Assembly: GCA_018857735.1 (NCBI GenBank)
Contig: JABMCL010002637.1
Location: 1,125,001-1,189,000 of the forward strand
From: Alviniconcha marisindica
Taxonomy: Eukaryota > Mollusca > Gastropoda > Provannidae
DNA length: 64,000 nucleotides
Reading direction: 5' to 3'
Part shown: positions 52,965 to 64,000 of the stretch, piece by piece
Position numbering within the stretch: position 1 is the stretch's first letter
Layout of the letters: the number at the start of each line of letters is the position of its first letter
Notes under the pieces: generated by a model
What the model saw: only the letters and a program-made list of their open reading frames with translations
Database searches by the model: none
Told to the model about the DNA's origin: nothing
Made by a program: the position numbers and the translations under genes

Positions 52965-55900
52965 GTGTGTGTGTGTGTGTGTGTGTGTGACAGAGAGAGA
53001 GAGTACATGACAACTGACAAGTCACATGTTATAATTTGTTATACATGTATACATACTGAACATACAAAATGTGACCCTCTCTCATGAAACCAGTCAAAAG
53101 TCACATTTTGGGTATTTTGAGATGTATGTTGTTTATTGTTATATATATATATATACATGTATTTTTCAAAACTGCAGCCCCTCTGATTATTTTGGTATTT
53201 AAATGAAGACTAGTAAAACTATTACTGAAGTTGGAGCTGCTTGAAGTTGCTAGGCGTTGTCATGGTTATGGCAGCCATTTTCAGAAAACATCCTAGAAAG
53301 ATGTGTCATTTTGCATGTTTTCCTTAGCAACAGGGGTTTAGAATTAGAGTTGGCCAAACTTACACTTACTCTGTTACAGAATGTTCTCATGATAATAAAA
53401 TTGGACAGTGGTGTACAGCACGCTGGGGTTCAGTTGGGGTAAAAGTCGGTCTTATCTGGACAAATGTCGGTCATTTCACATAACCTTATTATGTTTGACT
53501 CCAGGCAGGGTATGAACATTTTAACTTGGGTTTTAACATGGTCATTTCTCAAAAGTAAAATAAAGATGTTTTTGTTTACTAGACTAGTAGTACTGGTAGT
53601 ACTTTTAAATACTAGTAGTACCCATAGTAGTAGTACAGGAGGAGTAGTACTAGTAGTACTAATGGCAGTGCTTTGTTAAAGTGGCCAGTGCCCCAGAACA
53701 AGACTAAACCTTCTGCTCAGTAGTAATGGTACTGGTAATGGTACAGTGTATAGATCTGTAAAACCTCATAATGGCCACCGATATCATTATTAAAGAATGA
53801 ACCAAATGCCTGGAAACATGGCACATTCCATAGTACTTAGTTAGTGGCACTGGCAGTGCATCAAATGATTTGTGCCCCCAAACAGGCAACAAATCATACT
53901 ACTGATAAGTCAGTCGGAGAGCTTCTACTTTTTCAGGTAAAGTAGTTGTAGTAGTATCAACAGTGCTTAAAGTGGCCAGTGCCCCAAAAGACTTAGAAAT
54001 CTTCCACCCAGTAGCACTGGTACTGGTAACTTGCAGTGGTAGCCCCTCAGATGATAAGTGCCTCAGACAAAGCACTTTGTTCTGGACACAATGGCAATAC
54101 ACTACAAGACCAAGACCTTAAGTATCAGGTTGCCACGAAGGGATCAAGACCTCAAGAGGTACAGTCTTCTAGAGATTTGAGATCCTTTCTAGTGGCAGCA
54201 CATGATCAATGTCCCAACCAGGGCACATTCTTCTGGCAAACACTGAGGCCCCAAACCTGGGCACTGCCTTCATCTCCCACCAGTCCCAGCACATCCTGGT
54301 CTCCAACAGACACATTCTTGGGGCTTGTTGGGGTCGGATCCAGGCGACCAGGCAGACCATTCCCATGGCGGTTATTAATAAAGGCTAGCGGTGGGAGATT
54401 TATACGGCCAGGCAAGGCGAGGGTGCTGTCCAGACTCAAGACAGGTCTCTTCAGCCCTCCAAGCGCAGAGCCAACAAGGCAAGCCTTTCATTTTCCGCCT
54501 GTGAAGAGAGCCCGGGCCAAGTGGCAATCCTTCACCAAGCTGCTGGGCCCCTAATCTCTCTTGCTCTCAGTCTCACAGTCACACCGGCCTGCCCCTGACT
54601 GGGGCTGGCTTTTTCCTGACCCCTGAGCACCCTAATTGCGTCCACTGGTCAGCTGGTGGCCCCTGGTGTCCAGAAAAGGGGGCTTTATTCAAACACATAA
54701 AAGGTTAAAAAAACAAACAGGCTTGTCTGATAATGGTAATATGACTGAACACAATGTGCAAATTTGGGGGTAAACCCCCTTTTCAAGGGACAAAAAACAC
54801 GTGGAAAAAAATGTATGTGGGCTACTTACCTACAACAGAAAGTTGTTTAAGTGTTTAGTTGCTTGAAAGGGGGGTTTACATTGGGATTAAAACAAAACTG
54901 ATGTATGTGATTGCACATGGTGGCTGTTTTTTGTTGTTTTGTTTTAATCCCAATGTAAACCCCCCTTTCAAGCTACTAAACACTTAAACAACTTTCTGTT
55001 GCAGGTAAGTAGCCCACATACATTTTTTTTGTGTGTGAATGTTAAAAATCCCAAACACTTGCAGCATACCATTGTTTGGACACATGAAAATACTGCACAC
55101 ACTGAATGAAAGATAGGAATGGGTAGCACTGCTCTGGAGGTGGCATTGCCGTACCCAGTACCCAGCAAGACAACCCAAATTTCCCACAAAGGACAGTGAA
55201 ATACAAATAATAGTAATAATAATAATAATAATTCAGCTGGGTTTTAAATGAAAAGAGTCTTGCCTCAACCTGAGTGGACCAATCTCCTGTGTCCCTTTGG
55301 GCTTTCATCTAACTCCAACTCCAAGTAAAAGTCTGGGGTTATATATACTGATAAAAAATACTGCTTTCCTCAGCCTATGGCTTCATATTTTATTATTTAT
55401 AAACAGGTCTATTCCCCACTTTGGGTTTCCACCCTGCCAGCAGAGCCCACCATACCATGTCAGCAGATGCTCATTATGTGAAAGGCTTCAGTCTGCCCTC
55501 TGGGCTCCCACCCTGTCACTAGTCAGCAGCTAGGTTTAGGTTGAAAGGCTTCAGCCTGGCCTTCAACTCCCATCCTGTCATGAGTCAGTATAGTGTCAGT
55601 ACAGTCACTAGGTTTTGGTTGAAAGGCTTCAGCCAGGCCGTTGGCTCCCACCCTGTCAGTAGCTAGGTTTAGGTTGAAAGACTTCAGCCTGGCCTTTGGC
55701 TCCCACCCTGTCAGTGGCTAGGTTTAGGTTGAAAGGCTTCAGCCTGGCCGTTGGCTCCCACCCTGTCAGTAGCTAGGTTTAGGTTGAAAGGCTTCAGCCT
55801 GGCCGTTGGCTCCCACCCTGTCAGTAGCTAGGTTTAGGTGTAAAGACTTCAGCCCGGCCTTTGGCTCCCACCCTGGCAGTGGCTAGGTTTAGGTTGAAAC

Positions 55901-56789
55901 GCTTCAGCCTGGCGGTTGGCTCCCACCCTGTCAGTGGCTAGGTTTTGGTTGAAAGGCTTCAGCCTGGCCATTGGCACCCACCCTGTCAGTGGCTAAATTT
56001 AGGTTGAAAGGCTTCAGCCTGGCCGTTGGTTCACACCCTGTCAGTGGCTAGGTTTAGGTTGAAAGGCTTCAGCCTGGCCATTGGCTCACTCCCTGTCAGT
56101 AGCTAGGTTTAGGTTGAAAGGCTACGCCCGTTCCCGTTTGCCTCTTGCCACAGCCTCAGCACTGCGAACTAATCCCTTCCTTTGGGCTCCCATCTCACAG
56201 AATGATTTCCTTCTTTCAGTCCCCCCAGCACTTGTGGACTTTGAGCTTGAGCCACCCGTGCGAAATTTCTTTATTGACAAGGGGCATTCCACCACCCTTC
56301 GCTCTTTCTACTGAGAGTGAGTCTCTCTCTCTCTCTGACCCCTCTTTTCTCCCGTTACTACAATAAGTTTAGCAACACGTTACAGATCTCTCAGTCTCAC
56401 TCTATGAGCTCTCATCGTTTCTCTCAGTCATACACTTCCCAACACCCGCTTTTCCCCCCTCCTTATTCTACTATAAAGTTTTGTACGTTTAGTAACAGTT
56501 ATCGGAAGAAGGGGAAAAAATCATTCCTCTGTCACGCCCCACATCCCGATTTTCTCTGTGTACTATGTACAATAAATTCAGTAACATGTAACAGAGAAAT
56601 CTGTATAACTCTCATCTCCCTTTCCCTCTCTTTCATATATATATATATACAAACACCTACACCATAAACAACAATATAATTATACTGTATACAGACAACC
56701 TCGGCCCTCTCTCTGTCTCCGTCACACGCACACTATTTATAAACAACATACTGCACTGTATCTGTGTATGATTCTCCCACACTCAGATT

Positions 56790-56873
<84 letters not shown>

Positions 56874-57305
56874 ATCACACAACACACACACAACATCACA
56901 CAGACTCACGAACTACTGTCGCTGACTCTCGTCTCCCCCCCCCCCCCCCCCCCCCCCCCTCATTTCTTGTGTGAATTCAGCCCCACCTGTACCAGAGACT
57001 AGAGCTAGCTACCTTCGCCTTTATTACCGACTTTCCAGTGCGGCCGCTATGGTGTCCAGTTTTAGCGGCGGCCAGGGGAGAATTTATGGGGTTGGAGGAG
57101 CGGCGCAGGGGGAGGGGAGAGAAAGATTGTGCGTGCCACTGCCAGGCCCGGCCCCATACTACGCCTGCCGCCTTTGAAGATCTCTTTGTAATGTAAAGCA
57201 CTGCCAGTTGTCCTATGTACTCGCTAGTACTGCAGCCGGGGCCCTGTTCTGTTCCCGCTCGCTTTGTTACCTCCCTGAATATCGCCACATACACACACTC
57301 ACACT

Positions 57306-57336
<31 letters not shown>

Positions 57337-59390
57337 TTAAAAAAGAAAATGCAGTATACATAATAGAGTACGGGGTCCGTGTATCTAGACTTTGTGAACC
57401 AAGGAAGGTGCTCGGCTTGTAGCTGAAGAGAAGACGCGGTCCCCTTCTGGTCGGAGATCTATGCTATACTAGAGCAAGCGTAGTGTGAAATCGTACATTT
57501 TGTAGCGTTTTTGAGTCACCTTTCTCTTCAAAGGTTGCGGTTTTGTTTGTTGACAGTCCTGTGACCCCCCCCCCCCCCCGCCCAACCCCACTCTCTCTCT
57601 CTCGCACACACACACACACACTATACACAGTCCATTAAATATTAAAAAGGTTTCACGCCGCTCTCGCCCTAATATAACCGTACTGGTTGACTGAACGTAA
57701 AACAGCAAGTTACTTACTTACGCTCACGCCGCAGTTGATCTTTTTTAGTGCATGATCGTTAGGGTGACGACGTTGAGAATGGTATGCATGCCTGAGACTG
57801 AGAGATAAAAGGACAGCAAAGTTCCCCAGATATAGAACTGTCACCAGGAAGACGACAAATGTACGGTTTGGGGGGAAATGCTAGGAGGATACAGCCGCCG
57901 TAGCCACGCCTTTATGCGTCTTTGAGCCTTCAGTGAAAAAAATTCTGATGAAGGATATAAGAAACTGGAAATAGTACTGTTTGTATGTTTCGGCTTCAGT
58001 CATCAGTGGTATCTTTTTTAAATTTTTAATTTTTTAAAAAATAGAAATTAGTTAAGTCCAAGGGACGATGCTTAGGAAGGAAACATCGTCAGACTGAGAG
58101 CAAGATCAGTTTTGGATTTCTGCAAGTAAAGGTGAAATTTTGGATGGAGACTGTCTGGAAAGTTCCACATTTTTCGGGTTCAAAAATACGTGTAAGCTGG
58201 ATATTCAGGGGAAAAAACTTTGATTTCGTGATATAATTTGGAGACAGTTTTGGATGGTTCATGTGCTTTCACATAGAGACTTGGAGCAGGAGTGGTGCGG
58301 AAAGCCCCCAGAGCAATACGTAGGCTGCATTTACGTAAAATGAAGTGGAATGAACCGGAAAGGCACCGGCGGTCAAAACCCAAGACTGTCCATAAATTAC
58401 AACTTTGGACGATAGGCGGAAGAGAACCCAAGACCATCTGCACACCAGCCGATCGCCTTTGGTGCTTTACGTAGCTACAAGTCTAGAGGCGCAAACCGGT
58501 CCACACTAGTTGTATGGTGATCACCCCGCTGAGGACAAAGTGTTGAGAGCAGAAAGATCTCCCAGGTCATTTTACTTGCAGTGTCAGTTTTTTTTTGTTT
58601 TTTTTTTCCTGCACCGCCATCGACTGACACTGACAGTGACGCTACGGCTTTGGCGGTGTTGGCTTTCGGAAGTTTTAAAACACCCGACTCAAAAGGCCCT
58701 TCACACAGAAAAGAAAGAAAGAAGAAAAACGGGGGCCAGAATATACAGGAGGCGAGGGGGAAAAAGAGGCAAGGACGAGCACGGGCGAAGAAGCGGACTT
58801 GAAAAGCCGGGCCGGGTGGAAGCCGGGTTTATATTGAGCAAGGGTACCCAGCCCGGCACTAATCACTGCCGCTCGAGTCGGGTGGCAGGGTGAGCCTCAT
58901 GGCCCAGTGGACATCAAAAGACGATATGATACCCCGACATTTTCCACACCTCGCTACCTCCTGCCACCTCTCCCTCGCTTCCTCCCCGCCTCCCTCCCTC
59001 CCCCTCCCCCTTTCTCCCGTTCTTCTCGTCGCGGCTTTGTGAAAAGGAGAGTGGAATGACAGGGATACATCACTTCATACACCCCGAGTGCTGGGATACC
59101 GCTAGAGTCGGGAGAGGGAGTCTCAAACCCGCTTGTTCTTTTTGAATGGCGGAACGGGCTGGAAGTTAGACTCGCGCTGCCATGCCCGCTCCGAGGATGT
59201 GTGTGTGGCAGAACTGGGATAAATGGGAGAACTGTAGCTCTGGAGAGTTGTGGATTTTTGAATAGGGCTGGGGGGTGGGAGGTGTTGAGTACTTTTAGGA
59301 TGGGCGTTTCGAAGGTGGCTGTGCTGACAGGTTTCAGTGGAAGCGGAGAGACGGAAGGGGGCCGAAATAAAAGTTAAAGTAATTAGTACA

Positions 59391-59432
<42 letters not shown>

Positions 59433-59439
59433 CATTAGT

Positions 59440-59484
<45 letters not shown>

Positions 59485-59505
59485 TCTCAGTACTCCCCCC
59501 CTCTC

Positions 59506-59560
<55 letters not shown>

Positions 59561-62154
59561 CATTAGTACTCTCCTTCTCTCTCCCTCCCCTCTCGCCTCT
59601 TTCAAAGTAATTAGTACAGTCCCCCCACCCCCCTCTCTCTCTCTCTACGCGCGCGCCTCTCCCGTCGTCTCTCCTTGCTCACGCAAGAGGATTTTTCGAT
59701 TGAATTTGATGATCCATTCGTGTGGAGAAAAGGAAAGAAAAATCCATCGCCACTCGACTGAGCGGTGAGACGGGGAAGCATGGAAACAATAAAAAGACGG
59801 ATCGCATCGTTCGCTTGTCTTGTTGGGATCTTTGGTCAGCTCTGGTGTGTAGGCGGGTAGTATCCATGAAAGGCTGAGGCTGGTGTTTCCGGCGAAAGAC
59901 TGATGTTTCATGGAATAATGTCTCCACCCCATGTACATCTGTAGTGTCCGGATATATATGTCATTTCACCCATGTAATATTAATTTGTTCTTGCGTTTCC
60001 AAACCTGCCTCATGCCTGCGTTTGTAAGTTAAGCGTCATTCGCAACGCCAGATAACAACTACCAGTGGATGTGTGAGAATACCACATTGGGCATCGCATA
60101 TATATATATATATATGCTGCCTTTTAGGGAACAGAACATTCAAGCAAACAAGCGGCATGTTGCCAGCGGCGAAGCCTCGATATAATTTTGTCCCCCCCCC
60201 CCCCCCCCAGCCTCCGCTCGCAGCGCGCTTTTGATTGCCGGTCTTCAAAGGCTCCATTCATTGACGCTCTAATGATAAGTGTCGTGGTAAATATTTGGTT
60301 TCATACCCAGACAGTGCATTGCAGCGCCAGCTATAATTGCATGCTTCCTGCCAGCAGCGCAGTAATTGTCAGCGGTATCAACCGCGACAGAGCGATCAAA
60401 GAACGGGTGTTGCAGTTTGAAATTTGGATAAGGCTGGTATAGTGAGTGATAAGAGGAGGGGTCGGGGTGGGTGGTGGTGGTGGGATAAAACAAATTGCAG
60501 CAACATAAAAAACATAAGCCGCACTCCTTTGATCTAGATGGTTAATGTTTATTGCCCTATCTCTCCTCCCCCCCCCCCCCCCCCACCCTTCTTCAAAGAA
60601 GAGTGGTAACTAATCCAACTTGGATCTTTTTTTCTTTTTTCTTTTTTACCTTCCAATTTTGTTGACATGAAAGCTTCAGACATGCATATATATAATGTAT
60701 ATTCAGTTCTTAGTATATTATATGATGATATATATATTGTTTATGCTGCCCTTATCAGTCTGTTGTACGGTGTGTGTGTATACAGCTTGCACATAGTTAT
60801 GTTTAAACCCCTGTTGATGTGTACATTATGTGTTAGCTGTTTGTTAAATTTATAAGTCTATCTCAGTGTATGAGTGTTTTATGTTTGTTCAGCGCTTTGA
60901 GCTGCATGTGCTGTTAATATAACAGCCTTCGTGGACTCACCTCGGATCTAATACTTTTGGCATATGAATATCTTACACTATAGTTGTGAGCCTTGAGTAT
61001 GGATAACAGTGATACTGTCAAAAGTATCAATGGTGCTTTGGTCTTATCACTGTTATCTGATACAGTTCATGATGTTTTTTACTCAGTTGTCTGAAAATGA
61101 ATTCAGGCTGTTTGAGAGTGACACTGAGACCTGGCACATTCTGCCCTTATTGTGTGTTTGACCATGGAAGAAGTTGAAGAATTTGAGGTGATTTCATGCC
61201 GTGGCATTTTCTTGTCTAATCCCACTTTTGTAAAGCTTATGTTGCGGTTTTAACTGTTACATTTTCTTCTGTTTCAGGCAATATTTGACTCTCTTCCATA
61301 CGTACAGAAGGAAACAGATGAATATAGCCGGTTAAAAGAGGTGAGTTGAGTTTGTGATTTCCTAAAGTTTGCATTCTCTTACGAGATGTTTTTAGACTAC
61401 ATTTAAAGGGTTTTAAATAACTGGCAAGTCAGTTTGTGGTGTTTAGTGTCTCAGCTGATGATCTTAGAAAAAAGATTTTTTTCTTTTCTTTCTCCATCAA
61501 TGCATCATTCAGTGGCCATCATCTAAGAGTGGTTTCTATATTTGGTCCACAATCTTCATAGGAACAGACAGATAGTTTCCAAACAAAACCATCAGTCATT
61601 CAAATAACCGCTAGTAGTAGTAATGCCTAATGGCACATTCATGGCAAGAGATAAGTTGCAATCGAAGAAGCTCATTTAATCAATTAATGTGCTGTTATTG
61701 TGTGAAATAGCCATGACAATAATTGTAAGATTTTGTGTGTTGCAGATAGCGCAGAGGTTACAGCTACGGCTCCGTAATTATCTGCAAGTGCTGCGTACCA
61801 ATAAAATCACTGTGGAAAACTTGTACAAGTTTCACGTCAAACAGCCGATCACGCAACAGTATGACTGCTGCAGTATCCCTTGTAAACATTTCAAGTGAGT
61901 TCTTCAGTCTCCTCTCTCTCTCTCCCCCTCTGTTTCTCTCTCTCCCTCCTTCCTCGCTTTCTCTGCTTTGCCTCTTGAATGCTTGATTCCTTTTCTTTCT
62001 TTCTCCTTCCCCCTTCCCCACCCCACACCTCACATCACTCTTTAGTCTTTCTCTGTTTTCCTCTGTCTCTGTCCCTCCTTCACTTTCCTCCTCCTCCTCT
62101 CTCTCTGTTCCTCAGTGTCTCTTTCTCTCCATTTACCCCCACCCCCCACCCCCC

Positions 62155-62190
<36 letters not shown>

Positions 62191-63985
62191 TATTTGAGAT
62201 GTTACTACCACAGCTGCAATAAGTTTTGCATGTGTTTGAACCAGAGCAATAAACTGGTTGAATAAGAACAGGCCACATCAACACCACCTCTTCAGCTGAA
62301 TGATTCACATTAAATCATTATTGTATCTTTAATCTTATCTGTGTGATACCCATAGTCTCTGCACGGATGTGATGTGCATGCACATGCTGCAGCCATGGAT
62401 GACATGTGTGGTGCACATCTTTCCTCATTGTCCAGATGTTTCTTTGGAAACATTGAAACAAAGTACCCTTCCGAGTTTTCAGCAGCTCTGCTGCAGCTGT
62501 CATCCTGTACATTCCTACCACATCCCACCTCACCACTGGCATCAGTTTGCTGCAGTTAAGATCAAAATGGTAAACGTTGATTCAGTTTAGATCAAAATTG
62601 TGTTTTAGCACTAGCTGTGTTCAGAAAAGTCCATACATGTGTATGCCAAAACGACCTGCTCACTTTGAAACAATAGTAATGCCAGTATGGGAATTTTGGG
62701 ATTGATGTCTTTGCCTTGTTCTCGTTCCATGTCCTGATCTTTTCCTCACCTACTGCACCATATAGCTTCCTTTCTTTGCCTTGTCCTTACCTACAGGCTA
62801 CCTTCTTTTGCCTTTTTGAAGTGTATCCTTGGCTTCTTTTAGAAGCCTGCATGTCAGATCTCCACAGAGGCAATGGGTGGTGTCATATCATTGCCATTGG
62901 GTCGGACCTTCATGTCCCAGTCCTGGTGTGTACCAGGCCCATTATGTACCAGTCCCACTATTTCCCAGTCCCATTGTGTATCACTATCAGCCCAATTGTG
63001 TACCAGTACCATTGTGTACCAGACCGATTATATTCCAGTCCCAGTGTGTATCAGACCGATTGTGTTCCTGTACCATTGTGTATCCGACTGATTGTGTGCC
63101 AGTCCCATTGTATATCCGACCAGTTGTGTTCCAGTCCCATTGTGTATCAGGCCGATTTGTGTTCCAGTCTCATTGTGTATCAGACCAATTGCGTTTCAAT
63201 CCCATTGTATATCAAACCAATTGTGTTCAAGTCCCATTGTGTATCAGACCGATTTGTGTTCCAGTCTCATTGTGTGTCAGACCAGTTGTGTTCCAGTCCC
63301 ATTGTGTATCCAACCAGTTGTGTTCCAGTCTTATTGTGTGTCAATGTATCCAGCCGATTGCATTCCAGTCCCATTGGGTATCAGGCCGGTTGTGTTCCAG
63401 TCCCATTGTGTCCCAACCCCATGGGAATGTTACACAACAGGACTGGTACATGCAGTCGCTTGGACTAGGAGTAGGCCACTTTCCACTAAAGGACAGCCCC
63501 TGTCATCGACTTCTTTTTTACTTGGGCATAAGAATCTTTAGAATACCAGCTGAAATCAGCTTGTTCTGTGGGTGTGAATGCCTGTTTGAGAGAGTGAAAT
63601 AGAGCCTACAGACCCTGCTAGTGCTATCTGGAGTGCTAGAAAGGAATTTTTGGATGGTTTCAGGCAGTTCCTTGACCTTGCCATAACACTAACAGTATCT
63701 CCTGTCTGGCCTACTCATTTTGAACGACCACGATCGGAGAACATCGGAAACTGATGTTGCAAGCTTAGACCACTTTCAGTTTTCGCGGCTTCAAGTTTTC
63801 ACTATGATATCCAAAATAAGCTGTATTTTATCATGTGTTGATTAACTTTTTCTCTCTCTCTTCTCTCTGACCGTGCAGAAGCGAGAGTCAGTACGGGTGT
63901 AAGATCAACCGGCAGACAAGCTGTGACCTGATTCCACCGAGTGTACCACGGGGCTCCTTCAACCCAGGCCGCAACCTGACAGAGG
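49442..63985 (+). CDS. CACHD1: CACHD1-like alpha2delta-related membrane protein, first four exons (3' partial)
   Basis: Exons: 49442-49774, 61278-61340, 61746-61894 and 63879-63985, continuing beyond the window; all GT-AG with matching phases, about 217 codons. The start (MATGRTEKM) is followed by a hydrophobic signal peptide (about residues 12-32). After an acidic spacer comes the conserved N-terminal region: LSARLRWLSNDEIGITNMQ, IFDSLPYV, LQVLRTNK, YDCCSIP, SCDLIP and FNPGRNL. These align in order with human CACHD1 as I recall it (LAAEELGVVTMQ, DCCTIP, FNPGRDLN). Downstream VWA and Cache domains are expected outside the window. CACHD1 is an alpha2delta-like surface protein reported to modulate T-type calcium channels and, in zebrafish, Frizzled/LRP6 receptors. 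Intron 1 is 11.5 kb and repeat-rich. Divergent from FDX2. Confidence 0.93.
50284..50360. repeat. Inverted repeat with AT-rich loop
   Basis: atggaaaaagaatagtatca with gtagattatatg on the left is mirrored by catataatctac with tgctatttttctttttccat on the right. About 32 nt pair around a short (TA)n loop. Confidence 0.8.
52806..52990. repeat. (CA)n then (GT)n microsatellites
   Basis: CA run at 52806-52864 and GT run at 52930-52988 about 65 bp apart. As opposite-sense repeats they could pair in the transcript. Confidence 0.95.
54688..54788 (-). repeat. Interspersed repeat family copy (minus strand)
   Basis: Reverse complement of the family at 43351-43445: cacataaaaggttaaaa, ataatggtaatatgac, tgtgcaaatttgggggtaaa and ccccttttcaa. 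It abuts the foldback at 54811. Confidence 0.6.
54811..55030. mobile_element. Long foldback element, ~90-nt arms
   Basis: The left arm (atgtatgtgggctacttacc, acagaaagttgtttaagtgt, ggggggtttacattgggatt) is mirrored almost exactly by the right arm (aatcccaatgtaaacccccc, aacacttaaacaactttctg, caggtaagtagcccacatac). The centre is about 40 bp. High arm identity suggests recent insertion or gene conversion. The right arm carries tgttgcaggtaagt, a joined acceptor and donor-like sequence. Confidence 0.9.
55030..55205 (+). mobile_element. SINE-2 3' fragment
   Basis: aaaatcccaaacacttgcag, aatactgcacacactgaatg, aatgggtagcactgctct and caacccaaatttcc repeat the 3' half of the SINE at 36430-36760. It starts immediately after the foldback element, so the two are nested or adjoining insertions. 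Confidence 0.7.
55480..56125 (+). repeat. ~55-bp minisatellite, about 11 units
   Basis: Units of the form gctaggtttaggttgaaagg, cttcagcctggccgttggct, cccaccctgtcagt. Single-base differences between units and a few shortened units are visible. It lies in CACHD1-like intron 1. No coding role seen. Confidence 0.95.
56785..56962. repeat. (CT)n, (CA)n and poly-C cluster
   Basis: CT run (about 56790-56834), CA run (56835-56872) and a C run of about 23 nt (56936-56959) lie within 180 bp. Confidence 0.95.
57000..60450. other. CG-enriched segment inside CACHD1-like intron 1
   Basis: CG dinucleotides are clearly more frequent here than in the surrounding intron (for example gtgcggccgctatgg near 57040 and gccgggccgggtgg near 58807). 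Long CT tracts lie at 59392-59427, 59445-59480 and 59515-59557. A SINE tail lies at 57660-57720 and poly-C runs at about 57567 and 60192. No exon is recognised. An alternative CACHD1 promoter is possible but not shown. Confidence 0.35.
62900..63420 (+). repeat. ~35-bp minisatellite in CACHD1-like intron 3
   Basis: About 14 units of the type ccagtcccattgtgtatcag, accgattgtgttc with length changes. Because many units are multiples of 3 or lack stops, several frames stay open for over 200 codons; these are not genes. Confidence 0.95.
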
Positions 63986-64000
63986 GTAAGCAACAAGTCC

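Larger units (their letters stand above)
49775..61277 (+). other. CACHD1-like intron 1 (11.5 kb)
   Basis: No convincing coding exon. From left to right it holds a hairpin (50284-50360), CA and GT repeats (52806-52988), TA run (53141-53155), a field of short tagtagtac repeats (53580-53660), two diverged direct copies of an aaagtggccagtgcccca segment (53677 and 53964), a GC-rich stretch (54180-54680), a repeat copy, a foldback, a SINE-2 piece, a 55-bp minisatellite and a CG-rich segment at 57.0-60.4 kb. Confidence 0.65.

Noticed and set aside
54036..54554. 172-codon open frame in CACHD1 intron 1
   Set aside because: The stretch is GC-rich and open but has no recognisable domain, no conserved motif and repeated segments at its start. 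It may be a decayed element; not reported as a gene.
62716..63602. Overlapping 250- and 257-codon open frames
   Set aside because: Both read through a ~35-bp minisatellite in different frames, which shows that openness comes from repeat composition rather than coding selection.

Overview
The window is intron-rich invertebrate nuclear DNA. It has GT-AG introns, long microsatellites, many poly-G/poly-C runs, tRNA-derived SINEs, foldback elements and minisatellites. The encoded proteins read as lophotrochozoan, most likely a mollusc (gastropod-like). No marker in the window fixes the species.

Five protein-coding genes can be assembled exon by exon, with matching splice phases, in strictly alternating orientation. 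(1) 1343-4639 (+) holds the last three exons of a ROR-family receptor tyrosine kinase: transmembrane segment, complete kinase and a Gln/Met/Gly-rich tail. (2) 25427-16586 (-) is a complete ZGLP1-like two-zinc-finger GATA protein, 5 exons, 180 aa. (3) 32101-39726 (+) is a complete UBE2U-like ubiquitin-conjugating enzyme, 9 coding exons, 334 aa. (4) 49095-44592 (-) is a complete mitochondrial [2Fe-2S] ferredoxin FDX2, 6 exons, 180 aa. (5) 49442-63985 (+) is the first four exons of a CACHD1-like alpha2delta-related membrane protein, continuing past the right edge. FDX2 and CACHD1 are head-to-head with 346 bp between start codons.

The most striking feature is the gene set itself. From memory, human 1p31.3 carries ROR1-UBE2U-CACHD1-RAVER2-JAK1, and human 19p13.2 carries ZGLP1-FDX2-RAVER1-TYK2. 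RAVER1/RAVER2 and TYK2/JAK1 are paralogue pairs, so these look like two halves of one duplicated block. Here all five genes sit in one 64-kb block, which looks like the unduplicated ancestral locus. The plus-strand genes correspond to the chromosome 1 set and the minus-strand genes to the chromosome 19 set.

The rest is introns, untranslated regions and repeats. 4.6-11.1 kb is the ROR 3' region. 11.1-16.6 kb is AT-rich convergent DNA. 16.7-17.4 kb is a minisatellite made of copies of the ZGLP1 last-exon splice acceptor. 26.9-28.8 kb is a graded tandem array between the ZGLP1 and UBE2U promoters. 29.4-30.2 kb is an inverted-repeat element carrying a THAP-domain start and a convergent P2X7-like fragment. 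UBE2U introns hold two opposed TTAA-bounded MITEs. A LINE remnant lies in FDX2 intron 1. CACHD1 intron 1 (11.5 kb) carries foldbacks, SINE pieces and a 55-bp minisatellite.
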